A stretch of DNA of 64,000 nt. Source: Botryotinia globosa. Taxonomy: Eukaryota; Ascomycota; Leotiomycetes; Helotiales; Sclerotiniaceae. Under the pieces are notes generated by a model. That model saw only the letters and a program-made list of their open reading frames with translations. It made no database searches and was not told where the DNA came from. Shown here one piece after another: positions 11,080 through 20,818 of this stretch (position 1 is its first letter; the number at the start of each line of letters is the position of its first letter). A program made the translations under genes and the position numbers. The stretch spans positions 1,178,001 through 1,242,000 of the forward strand of contig RCSZ01000005.1 in NCBI GenBank assembly GCA_014898425.1, written 5' to 3'.

Positions 11080-13199
11080 ATGGGAGGTGTTTGCTCGTCT
11101 TGCTGCGGAGGTATGCGTTGAGAAAGAATCGTATCTTGTGGAATTATTTACTTATCTTTGGACTGTGCAGGTAAATCCCGAGATGGCTTATATGAGCCAG
11201 TGCTAGCAGAAAGCGAAAGAGAAGCGGTGGCAGACCTGTTACAATACCTAGAGAATGTAAGAAAAGCCTAGGCTAACATTCAATTCGATGTCTAATGATC
11301 ATCCAGCGCGGCGAGACCGACTTTTTCTCCGGGGAACCTCTACGAGCTTTGAGTACATTGGTATTTTCTGATAATGTCGACCTTCAACGAAGTGCTAGTT
11401 TAACATTTGCTGAGATAACGGAGCGAGGTACGTCTTTTTAATATAACTGGATGGATGCAAGTACACAATGTTGGACTCGAGCAAACTGCATGGCCTGTAT
11501 AAATAATGGTCCGCCTCGCATACAACTTCTTGAATGGCGGCGCTTCAGGGCGGATGGGATCAGATTATCGTTAGTGCAGGGGACTTATTACTGACGCCTC
11601 CCAGATGTTCGTGAAGTAGATAGAGACACCCTCGAGCCGATACTCTTCCTTCTGCAAAGTCCCGATATCGAGGTACAACGAGCGGCTAGCGCAGCTCTTG
11701 GAAATTTAGCAGTTAACAGTAGGTTATGTTTCCCTGTGATATGAGTCAAGCTAACAAAGAGTGAAGCGGAAAACAAAGTAGCAATCGTACTTCTTGGGGG
11801 GCTTACGCCTCTCATCAGACAGATGATGTCCCCAAATGTCGAGGTGCAATGTAACGCGGTCGGTTGTATCACCAATTTGGCAACACACGAGGATAACAAG
11901 GCCAAGATCGCACGATCAGGGGCATTGGGACCGCTTACTCGTCTAGCTAAATCTAAAGATATGCGTGTGCAGAGAAATGCTACAGGCGCTTTATTGAACA
12001 TGACACATTCTGGTAAGCGGCAACCTTCTCGACGTAGCATTTACAAACACTGACATCATTTAGATGAGAACCGACAGCAGCTGGTTAATGCTGGTGCCAT
12101 ACCCGTACTCGTACAACTCCTCTCGTCTTCTGATGTAGATGTACAATACTACTGTACAACAGCTTTGAGTAATATCGCTGTTGATGCTAATAACCGCAAG
12201 AAGCTCGCCTTGAATGAGAATAGACTCATACAATCCCTTGTGAACTTGATGGATTCCTCTTCACCTAAAGTCCAGTGTCAAGCAGCTTTGGCCTTACGAA
12301 ATCTTGCTTCTGATGAGAAGTATCAATTAGAAATTGTGCGCGCTCGCGGTTTAGCTCCATTATTACGACTTTTACAATCCTCCTATCTACCATTAATACT
12401 TTCTGCTGTCGCTTGCATACGCAACATATCGATACATCCATTAAACGAATCTCCAATTATTGATGCCGGCTTTCTAAAACCATTAGTAGATTTACTGGGT
12501 TCCACCGATAATGAAGAAATTCAATGCCACGCCATATCGACACTTCGCAACCTTGCTGCCAGTTCTGATCGAAACAAGGAACTTGTTCTACAAGCTGGAG
12601 CTGTTCAAAAATGCAAACAACTTGTTCTGGAGGTCGCCCTTAGTGTTCAATCGGAAATGACTGCTGCAATTGCTGTATTGGCCTTGAGTGACGATCTTAA
12701 GACTCAACTTCTCAACCTAGGTGTATTCGACGTCCTTATTCCATTGACAGATTCCCCAAGTATCGAAGTCCAAGGCAACAGTGCTGCAGCTCTTGGTAAT
12801 TTGTCGTCCAAGGGTAAGTTTTAATTATGGAATCATGCTTGAAGTTTTCAATACTAACTAATTATAGTCGGTGACTACTCCATCTTCATTCAAGCCTGGA
12901 CAGAACCATTCGGAGGTATTCATGGTTATCTAAAACGTTTCCTTGCTAGCGGAGATCCGACTTTTCAACACATCGCAATCTGGACATTGTTACAACTATT
13001 GGAATCCGAGGATAAAAAATTAATAAGCTTGATTGGAAAGTCAGAAGAGATTGTACAAATGATTAAGACTATCTCCGAGAAACAAATTGAATCCGACGAT
13101 GAAGGCGAAGAAGATGGAGAAGGAGAAGTTATTCAACTTGCTCAAAGATCATTACAGCTACTCGGACAAGGTGGGAAGTCTTCCCATATCGAAGGTTGA
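11080..13199 (+). CDS. VAC8: Vac8-like armadillo-repeat vacuolar protein, 559 aa
   Basis: This is a lipid-anchored scaffold of the vacuole membrane, needed in yeast for vacuole inheritance, nucleus-vacuole junctions, fusion and Cvt/autophagy. Seven exons: 11080-11110, 11171-11256, 11307-11427, 11605-11718, 11767-12012, 12064-12813, 12868-13199. The N-terminus [11 protein letters not shown] gives Gly2 for N-myristoylation and nearby cysteines for palmitoylation, as in Vac8. Armadillo repeats follow from about residue 75 ([80 protein letters not shown]), and the [18 protein letters not shown] region is also Vac8-like. A C-terminal acidic stretch precedes [11 protein letters not shown]. The length matches Vac8 (~560-580 aa). 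Intron 4 uses an unusual AAG acceptor. Confidence 0.97.
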
Positions 13200-13586
13200 G
13201 CGGTTTGCACAAGAAAAGATTTTTTTTGTTATTTGCATCTAGCTATGGGTAGGGCACGGTGTTAGGAGTATAATCAAAGGCATAATAGTTTGCAGCGAGC
13301 ATATTGGCAGAACAGGGGGCGCTGCACTACTTTTATTCCTGTGTTTTCATGACAGACCTTCAGAGGTTCCTGTCAATGCAATATATCTTTTCACGACGTC
13401 TTCCTTCAACAACTTATTACAGCGATATGGAACTTTAGTTGTTATTCATGTAATTAGATAGGACATTATGATATCCAAATCCAGTCATTGCTCGAAATAG
13501 TCGAAACTCTCACATGACATTGATCAGTCAGGCATGATTGCTTAACTTCTTAATACTTGTGATTTTTAGGTGACTACATCCCAGTT
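13200..13586. other. Intergenic between convergent VAC8 and IMP1
   Basis: This is the shared 3' flank of two converging genes and should contain both polyadenylation regions. Nothing else is recognisable. Confidence 0.5.
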
Positions 13587-14295
13587 TCAATGGTCACCTG
13601 CCACTGGTTGCAAATCATTCTCGAACCATTTTCTCTCGCTCCACGGTAGTATTCTAGCGATGATTTTCCCCTTAATCAAAGCCATAGGTATTGGACCAAA
13701 CATCCTAGAATCTCTTGACCATTCTAAATTATCCCCCACTACCCAACAATGTCCCTCGGGAATCTATGAATCATTAGCGCTTCCCTTCATACCATTCCCT
13801 TCACTTTCTCTTCGAGCCTTAAAAACTCACTCTAATCATCTGAGTCTCCCCACTCCCCGGCGTCCCCATCATAACGCAATCCCCCTCCAAGCCCAAAACT
13901 CTCTTGAAAGCCTTTTGACCAGGCTCAACCACCGATTCAAAGGAAACGATATCGCCCACCTGGACGCCGCGGCCGCGTCGATAGGCACGCGATATGAGAA
14001 ACCAATCGTTGGACACGGAGATGGTGGGCAACATCGAGGGACCCGCTCCCGTCTCGAGTGAATAAAAGTAGGTGTGGAAGAGGTGGTAGATGAAGAGTGA
14101 TTTGAGGGTCCAGGTTAGGATGCGCAGGGGGTGCGAGGCGTGCTTGGGGTTTTCGCTTCCTCCTTTTTCTCTTCTGGCGCTGATACTAATGGAGCGTGGG
14201 AGGAGGGTGATGCGCGGGTTGATGACATGCTTGGGGATGGGATAGGGAGGGAGAAGGCGAGGGGGGAGTGGTCGGAGGAGTGTTTTCAATATCAT
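13587..14295 (-). CDS. IMP1: Mitochondrial inner membrane protease subunit 1 (Imp1), 213 aa
   Basis: This is an S26-family signal peptidase of the inner-membrane protease complex that cleaves intermembrane-space sorting signals. Exons 14295-13831 and 13763-13587, joined at IR|IPEGH after a 67-nt intron with a GTGAGT donor. The N-terminus is Arg/Ser/Pro-rich and acid-free, fitting a mitochondrial targeting sequence; a hydrophobic segment (LTWTLKSLFIYHLFHTYFY) precedes the catalytic region. The catalytic serine is in GPSMLPT and the lysine in FKRVLGLEGD; the closing motif is GHCWVVGDN...SRDSRMFGP. Length is a little above yeast Imp1. It is transcribed away from the IF3 gene across a 244 bp shared promoter, and both products are mitochondrial. 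Confidence 0.95.
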
Positions 14296-14539
14296 GACAT
14301 GCTTTTTCTTTATATTTACATTGGTGGGTGATTTTACAAATAAGTGATTTTGCGCAGTCTGTATTTAAAAAGTCGTTTGTAAATGCTGAATCTTTTTGCT
14401 TTCCCGTGATATGACGATGCAGAATGAATACGCTTACATAATCACGCATCACAATAAATTCTTCTCGTCTGGCATCTACAACACAAGCTCTCTCAAGCTT
14501 CATCACAGACTCACACCCTATCTAGACAATCAGCACACC
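14296..14539. promoter_or_regulatory. Bidirectional promoter of IMP1 and mitochondrial IF3
   Basis: The 244 bp separating the two divergent start codons must hold both promoters. It contains several AT stretches (for example TATTTAAAAA near 14360) but no motif I can name with confidence. Confidence 0.7.
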
Positions 14540-15406
14540 ATGACAAATCCCCGCTGTGTCTTCAACGCAGCTTCTGCTCTTCGTCGGGTCTTCCTCTCGG
14601 GATTCCCGATCGAATCATCCGCATCCGCATCCGCATCGATATCTCTTCTACGCAACACTCCCATATTTTCCTCCCCCACCTCTTCCTACCTGCAAACACG
14701 CATCCAAACCCGCAGCGTCTTCAAAAGCACCTCTACCGCGGTCGCCGAACAGCGTCTCCCGCGGGACACGGAAATCACAGCGCCCTTTCTGCGCCTCAAA
14801 AATGCCGAAGGGAAACTCGACGCGCCTGTGCGCACGGCGCAGATTCTGCGCGGCGTGGATCGCACAACGCACATGTTGGAGGTGATAGCGTTTTCGGACG
14901 AGGGGCTCGCTCCCATCGCGCGGATCGTGAATAAGCAGGAGCTGTTTCAGAAGAAGAAGGAGGCGAAGAAGAGTAAGAATCCCGGGACGGTGACGAAGAC
15001 GATTGAGATGAACTGGGCGATTGAGCGGAATGATTTGGGACATCGGTTGGAGAAGATGAGGGGCTTTTTGGAGAGGGGGAATAAGGTCGAGGTTATCTTG
15101 GCGGGGAAGAAGAAGGGGAGGAAGGCGTCGGTGGAGGAGGCGGAGGGGGTGATCAGTAGGATTAGAGAGTTTGTCGCGGGCGTGGAGGGCGCGAGGGAGA
15201 GGGTTAAGATGGAGGGGAAGGTGTTGGGGATGGCTGTGCTGAGTTTTGAGGGGAAGGTGAGGAAGAAGGGGGAGGTGAAGAGGGAGGAGGGAGAGGGGGA
15301 GGGAGAGAAAGTAGAGGAGGGGGAGGGAGAGGGAGAGGGAGAGAAAGTAGAGGAGGAGAGCAGAGAGGGTAGTGAGGAAGATGTGAAATTGGAACCCGCC
15401 AATTGA
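14540..15406 (+). CDS. Mitochondrial translation initiation factor 3 (IF-3), 288 aa
   Basis: This is a mitoribosome factor that keeps the small subunit free and helps select initiator tRNA. It is a single exon. The start ATG in CACCATGA context (14540) is preferred over an upstream in-frame ATG at 14396 that would extend into the shared promoter. The N-terminus is Ser/Arg-rich with few acids, fitting an import sequence. An IF3 N domain follows (RDTEITAPFLRLKNAEGKL...MLEVIAFSDEGLAPIARIV), then a Lys-rich linker and the IF3 C domain (KTIEMNWAIERNDLGHRLEKM, GNKVEVILAGKKKGRK). The C-terminus is a low-complexity acidic tail with a duplicated GEGEGEKVEE unit. Codon use is strongly purine-skewed in the last 350 bp. 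The yeast functional counterpart is Aim23. Confidence 0.9.
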   Translation: MTNPRCVFNAASALRRVFLSGFPIESSASASASISLLRNTPIFSSPTSSYLQTRIQTRSVFKSTSTAVAEQRLPRDTEITAPFLRLKNAEGKLDAPVRTAQILRGVDRTTHMLEVIAFSDEGLAPIARIVNKQELFQKKKEAKKSKNPGTVTKTIEMNWAIERNDLGHRLEKMRGFLERGNKVEVILAGKKKGRKASVEEAEGVISRIREFVAGVEGARERVKMEGKVLGMAVLSFEGKVRKKGEVKREEGEGEGEKVEEGEGEGEGEKVEEESREGSEEDVKLEPAN

Positions 15407-15708
15407 ATCAAGAGCTAGGTAATAGATAAATAAATAAATCTCATAGCCAGAGCTAGATTAGCAACAAGATGAAAAACACACCATCAGATGATAAAAAAGA
15501 TCTCTACATCTCCATCTCCATCTCCATATCCAACCATTTCAATCATCTAAAAGAAAGCAGCAACTTCAACACCTTTATCTGATATACCATATATCAGTTT
15601 ATAGAAGTATAATACTATATCCATCCATCTATCTTGCAATAATGTTTAGGTATCTAGATATCTAGATATAATGAAAAAGTCTATATAAATGCAAATCGTT
15701 ACTAGAAG

Positions 15709-15728
15709 TTATTTATAAAAAGAGCGAG

Positions 15729-15760
<32 letters not shown>

Positions 15761-15818
15761 TCATAAAATCTATCACAAAATCTAATTATTATGATTTATT
15801 CTATTCTATCCTATCCTA
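15709..15818. repeat. Left direct repeat flanking inverted-repeat element
   Basis: It begins with TTATAAAAAGAGCGAGGA, contains a GATA microsatellite, then TATCATAAAATCTAT and a CTATT-rich end. A diverged copy lies at 16481-16600, directly right of the inverted-repeat element. Confidence 0.75.
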
Positions 15819-16481
15819 TAGTACTAGAGTACTTCTATTTAGTCGATAGTTATTTTGCATCAAAACTTATCATATAAATATATTTAGTTTTAAAGAAAAC
15901 TGTATATTTATTCTTGAAATAATTAAATCAATTTATTTATTTTTATATTTTCTTTGATAAAAACGATTTATTTTATTTTTAGAAATTTTATATATTATAA
16001 AATATTCATAATCTATTACAAAATCTAATTACAGCAATCGTGCACTTCTATTTGATCGATCTCAAAAATACACTCAAATATATCATTTTATTACTTTTTA
16101 GAAATTAGATTATTATTCTTTTGAATAGTTTTTTTTTTGAATAAATTCAATAATTTAATTATTTATATATAAATAATATTTATAATAAGATTTTCCTTTT
16201 TTTTAAAGAATTAATAAACATAATATATATTTTTAAAAAAAATTTATCGAAAAGTTTTTGAGAATTCGTTTATTTTAACTGTAATTTCTAATACATTAGA
16301 ATTTTAAAACTTTGAATAAATATTATATAATATATAAAATTTCTAAAAATAAAATATATAATTTTTATTAAAGAAAATATAAAAATAAATAAATATACAA
16401 TTTTGTTTAAAACTAAATATATTTAAATAATGAGTTTTGATGCAAAATGACTATCGATCAAATAGAAGTGTCCTAGTACTA
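15819..16481. mobile_element. MITE-like element with ~190 bp terminal inverted repeats
   Basis: The left end reads TAGTACTAGAGTACTTC and the right end, reverse-complemented, TAGTACTAGGACACTTC. Similarity continues inward for about 190 bp with indels (for example TTTTGCATCAAAACT and AAATATATTTAGTTTTAAA on both arms). Both ends abut TA, consistent with a Tc1/mariner-type TA target duplication. There is no coding capacity. A third, diverged copy of the end motif plus part of the flanking repeat lies inside, near 16005-16065, so the structure may be nested. Confidence 0.7.
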
Positions 16482-16600
16482 TATTTATAAAAAGAGCGAG
16501 GATAAATAGATAAATAAATAGATAAGTAAATAAACAGATATCATAAAATCTATTACAAAATCTAATTATCATGATTTATTATATTCTATTATATCCTATT
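16481..16600. repeat. Right direct repeat flanking inverted-repeat element
   Basis: This is a diverged copy of 15709-15818 in the same orientation: the same TTATAAAAAGAGCGAGGA start, a degraded GATA/AATA tract, then TATCATAAAATCTAT and a CTATT-rich tail. Confidence 0.75.
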
Positions 16601-16607
16601 CTATAAC

Positions 16608-17002
16608 CCCTAGAATATATTAAATGAACTTCGAAAGTAATCCGTATAATATACCTTGAATAATAAAGTCTTATTAATATAAATAGAATAACGATCTAGT
16701 ATTTTAATGATTTTCCAATCATACTTTTTATATTTTTTATATTTTTTATACTTTTTATATTAAATCTTAATTTCAAATATCGATTTCAAATATCGATTTT
16801 TCTACTTTAAAAAAAAAAAAGATTGAGAATTAAGCTAGTATGTATTAGATATTATAGTTAAAGTTTTGATATCTAAAAAATAGTTATTGAATTTTATATT
16901 AGAGAATAAATAGAATATTAGATTAAATTCATAGATTTTTGATGATCTAATTGGTTATTAAGATTCTATTATATAATAGAGTTTATTTAATATATTCTAG
17001 GG
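16608..17002. mobile_element. Second short inverted-repeat element (~395 bp)
   Basis: The ends are CCCTAGAATATATTAAAT and its near-exact inverted copy (TTTAATATATTCTAGGG). The interior is AT-rich and non-coding. No clear target-site duplication is visible, so the MITE label is an inference. Confidence 0.5.
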
Positions 17003-17262
17003 ATATAGATTATATTGAAATCTTTTTATATTTGTTTGTAAAAAGAAGAAGATATATTTAGAGAAATTTACACAAATATAAAGTTAGATATAGATTCTCC
17101 GATTCTTAAATTTATAAATTATTAATATGTATACATATCTCATCTCTTCTTCTCTCTTTTTGAAAAATATTTATAATCTATTTTTCTATTTTTCTATTTC
17201 TCTATCTATTATTATTATTATTACTACTACTACTACTACTACTTATAACAATAAATAAACAA

Positions 17263-17601
17263 TCTCTTTCTCTTTCTCTTCCTCTTCCTCTTCCTCTTCC
17301 TCTTCCTCTTCCTCTTCCTCTTCCTCTTCCTCTTCCTCTTCCTCTTCCTCTTCCTCTTCCTCTTCCTCTTCCTCTTCCTCTTCCTCTTCCTCTTCCTCTT
17401 CCTCTTCCTCTTCCTCTTCCTCTTCCTCTTCCTCTTCCTCTTCCTCTTCCTCTTCCTCTTCCTCTTCCTCTTCCTCTTCCTCTTCCTCTTCCTCTTCCTC
17501 TTCCTCTTCCTCTTCCTCTTCCTCTTCCTCTTCCTCTTCCTCTTCCTCTTCCTCTTCCTCTTCCTCTTCCTCTTCCTCTTCCTCTTCCCCTTTTTTTTCT
17601 C
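17263..17601. repeat. Uninterrupted 339-nt pyrimidine tract with (CCTCTT)~51
   Basis: Every base from 17263 to 17601 on the plus strand is C or T. The core 17281-17586 is a perfect hexamer repeat. The opposite strand would read as an Arg-Gly repeat, but this is an artefact of the hexamer and not a gene. Confidence 0.97.
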
Positions 17602-17687
17602 ATCTTTTATCTTCTCTTATATCTTCCCTTATATCTAAATATTAATATAAATTTCTCCTCCTCCTTCTCCGCCCCTAATCCCTCATC

Positions 17688-17768
17688 TACATCTATACAT
17701 CTATACATCTATACATCTATACATCTATACATCTATACATCTATACATCTATACATCTATACATCTAT
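17688..17768. repeat. CATCTATA octamer repeat
   Basis: About ten perfect tandem copies of an 8-bp unit in non-coding sequence. Confidence 0.95.
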
Positions 17769-17876
17769 ATATATTTAAATAAAAAAAGTACAAATCACAA
17801 TTACAGTTATAATTACAATCTCATAAATTCATATATACAATTTTATATATACAACTTCACATACCTAGGTATCTAC

Positions 17877-17908
17877 ACCATCACCATCACCATCACCATC
17901 ACCATCAC
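17877..17908. repeat. CACCAT hexamer repeat
   Basis: About five tandem copies of ACCATC/CACCAT. Confidence 0.9.
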
Positions 17909-18855
17909 TCTCGAGAACGTACAAACGCAAACACCGACACAAAAATGAGTAAACCTCACTCATGCATAAACAGCCTCAAGAATATAAAACATATAATGAA
18001 TTCTCAAGCTATTTTTCATCCCCTGCTATGCTATACTTTGCCATCCACCCCATCTCATCTTAAACCATACTTTAGAGTCTTCAACCCCCATCAAAGCAAG
18101 ATGACGCCCAACATGTATCTAGCATTTTCAACCCATTCCATTCCATTTCCTCCCAGCCCATCCTCAATCTATAATTTCCCCCGATTCACAATGAGAAATC
18201 CCATGTGTAAGATTTGATTTTGACCAGCAACGCCAAACCCTACCCAGATTCCTCTCTTCCCCATCCTAGCCGATCCATCCCAATCCAGACTCTATAACCA
18301 TGCCAAACTAAACCAAAGGGAAAAAAAGACTACAACCCAAACCCCCAACGCAGGAGAATGCAAAAAGTAAAGCTAATATACCAGCACTTGGTATTTAGGT
18401 CTGATATAAAAAGAATGAGTAGAGTTTAGTCAATTCTTATTGATTGACCACATGACATGCGGTAAAAAACAGTATTGGATATCAAATTGACAAAGGAAAA
18501 GGGGCCGTGAATGATTCGTGATTCGTGTGATTCATGTCGAAACAAGAAGAGTGAAAAGGTATCTGATGCGTGATGCATGTTGAAACAAGAAGTGTAGAAG
18601 GATATTCGGTACGTGCTGACGTGTAGAGTGATATTTTGTGGGGGAAGTTCATGCAGAGTATCAATGTTTTTTGTGATAAAGTGTGGGGAACCGAATGAAA
18701 TGTGCGGGGTATTTTGATGCAATCGCTCAATGCGAAATGTCCGATGCATAATCTTGTAAATCGTGATCGAAGGAGTTGATCGTTCTCCGGAAATGTCGGA
18801 ACAAACCGTGTGGATGAACGTCCCATCCTATCCTGTTCAAAAATTCCAAACTCCT

Positions 18856-20179
18856 TCAAACTCGAGCAGCTGGTGAACTTTGCCCCTCTCGTCTTCGTCT
18901 TTCTTCTTCCATTCGAATCATTCTCGCAACCGCTTCATTCTCTATCAATCCACCTTCAGCTAATCCACCAGAACTCATTTGACCGGCAATCAAATACCCA
19001 GAACTTTCTTCTAATTCAAACGGTGTGATAGGACCAGGACTACCCAAGGGAAGTAATCTAGGACTGATAGGCTTTGATCCTGGTGCGGATTCCCCGGGAG
19101 TAGAAACTACTGACGCATGTACCATACGTGCTTGTGCAATCATATCTTTCTGGTACTTTTGCAGTTTTCGTTTCACGTCTGAGGATTTCCTTTGATGATG
19201 GGGATTTGAAGGTTTTTGACGTTGGCTTTTGGGAGGAAGTTGGAGATTGCCACCATTCAACATTGACGAAGGAATGCTCGTGAGGGGTGCCGGGAGGGGA
19301 GATGTTGGTGACGGCTTATAGTTCGAAGGATAGTATTTTCCTTTTGGAATAACTAAAGTTTCTGGTAGAGCAAATGGAGAGTTGACAATCGAAGGAGGTC
19401 CACGAATGGTGGTCTCGGAAGCTGGTGAATCCATTGGAGACGACATGGAAGATATGGTAATTGGTTGCATGTCTGGTGAATTTCTAGAACGTGAAGTTGA
19501 TAGTAGAATTGTTGATTTGAGAGTTTCTGGGTTGTCGTCTGCAAATCCGGGAAAATATCCTCTATAAATCATTTTTGTCAGAACAACAATGCCCCAATAA
19601 ATTCCTAGCATGGCCCTTGAGATGCTTTTCATGCTCACTTCAGAAACGTGAGGTATGGATGACAATCAAATCGTGCTTACCCTGGTAATTCTCCACGACC
19701 TGTCAATGGTGTGTAAACTCGAGTTCGTCTTGTAGATTGAGGGCCGGAAATTGGAATGGAATCGCTTTTCTTTGGAGTATCGAATATAGTATTGAGTGCA
19801 CCGGTGGTAGATATCGATTCAACTTTATAGTTACCACATCACGAGTTAGCTTGGACCCTTTTGTGTTAAGTCGTAGGTGGTGGCGGGGCAGCTTGGTAGA
19901 ATGCGGGAAAGGCTGGCACTGGAAAGTAAAAGCAAAGCGTAACATACCTTGTGTGCCGGGAGTACCGCAACGTGGAGAGTTTGTACTACTATTACTATTG
20001 CTCGTACTAGTGATTTCTCTGGTTCTTGATTGTATGGCAAGACCTTTTAATGATGCAATAATATCTTCATCCGAGGAAGAGGATGAATAGGACGGTTTGG
20101 GATGAGGACGACGACAAGTGTCTCTGCTCCCATTTGTAGGAAAGTAAGAAGAGGTCTTATAGGAACGATGGGTGGCCAT
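18856..20179 (-). CDS. Unknown fungal protein, 359 aa, three exons
   Basis: I do not recognise the family. Exons: 20179-19948, 19822-19681, 19561-18856; phases match across both introns. The first intron uses an AAG acceptor and the second (119 nt) a TAG. The N-terminus is Ser-rich with SSSSSDEDIIASLKGLAIQS. The middle has TIFDTPKKSDSIPISGPQ and RRTRVYTPLTGRGELPGGYFPGFAD, the latter looking like the conserved core. Then a Ser/Pro-rich linker, a basic patch (RKSSDVKRKLQKYQKDM) and a C-terminal acidic/Arg helix (EAVARMIRMEEERRRRE). No signal peptide or TM segment is apparent. Many SP/TP sites suggest a phosphorylated, largely disordered cytosolic or nuclear protein. The exon structure itself supports a real gene. 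Confidence 0.75.
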
Positions 20180-20230
20180 TTTGTGTAAAAGTATAGACAA
20201 ATGGTCGGCGGGTAATTCTCTTTTTACATT

Positions 20231-20353
20231 CGTGTATATAACTAGGGAGGGAGGGAGGTAGGGAAGTAGGGAGGTAGGTAGGTAGGGAGGGAGGGAGGGA
20301 GGTAGGTAGGTAGATAGATAGATACGGAGGTAGGTAGGTAGGTAGGTAGGTAT
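20231..20353. repeat. GGGA/GTAG tetranucleotide repeats
   Basis: Imperfect purine-rich tetramers (GGGA, GTAG, GATA) in the upstream region of the minus-strand gene ending its 5' side at 20179. Confidence 0.85.
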
Positions 20354-20457
20354 CTATTTCGGATTGGAATTTCCTGGGACGGACAATGCAGATGGTCTCT
20401 TGTTCTTGGCGTAGGAATCGCTTGTCCGTTTCGTTTGGTCAGGACAGGTCAGTTGGT

Positions 20458-20460
<3 letters not shown>

Positions 20461-20488
<28 letters not shown>
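20461..20488. repeat. (GT)n dinucleotide repeat
   Basis: Thirteen to fourteen GT units. Confidence 0.95.
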
Positions 20489-20763
20489 AGCTAGTTGCAA
20501 TGCACCCAAGTAGCTACCTCGAATCGTGAATCGTGATGTACCCAAATGTAGACGGAGGGTCTTGCGCAAGGTAATCTAATCACACTGGGGTCATTCCAAT
20601 AGGTGATTGAATGATAATTGGTGGATTTGATGAAACTTCAAAGTCAAGTGATGGAGCGGTACCGACGAGTGCTCGAGTACGAAATTGGTAAGTGGTAAGT
20701 GGTAATTGGTGCTAAGTCAATAAATCTTGTCCACTTTCTTGCTTTTCCCAAGGGTTATGGTTT

Positions 20764-20818
20764 AGGTATGGTCAAGGTATGATCAAGGTATGATCAAGGT
20801 ATGGTCAAGGTATGGTGA
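20764..20818. repeat. 11-bp minisatellite GGTATGGTCAA
   Basis: Five tandem copies with A/G variation at one site (GGTATGATCAA). Confidence 0.9.

Larger units (their letters stand above)
15407..18855. other. Gene-free AT-rich repeat block
   Basis: About 3.4 kb without a credible gene, between the IF3 gene and the 3' end of an unknown gene. It holds inverted-repeat elements (15.7-17.0 kb), GATA microsatellites, a 339-nt pyrimidine tract, and octamer and hexamer repeats near 17.7-17.9 kb. The stretch 17.95-18.8 kb looks like non-repetitive spacer. Confidence 0.6.

Noticed and set aside
13570..14061. 163-codon plus-strand frame
   Set aside because: It is antisense to IMP1, whose S26 protease motifs, splice sites and length are clear.
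15709..16600. Terminal-repeat retrotransposon in miniature (TRIM)
   Set aside because: The direct repeats lack TG...CA ends, and I see no primer-binding site or polypurine tract; the inverted-repeat core fits a DNA element better.
17202..17603. Minus-strand frame encoding ~50 Arg-Gly pairs
   Set aside because: It is only the translation of the CCTCTT hexamer tract, with no flanking conserved coding sequence, so it is not an RGG protein.
17945..18217. 90-codon plus-strand frame after the CACCAT repeat
   Set aside because: The composition (Pro/His/Ser from low-complexity C-rich DNA) and lack of any conserved segment argue against coding.
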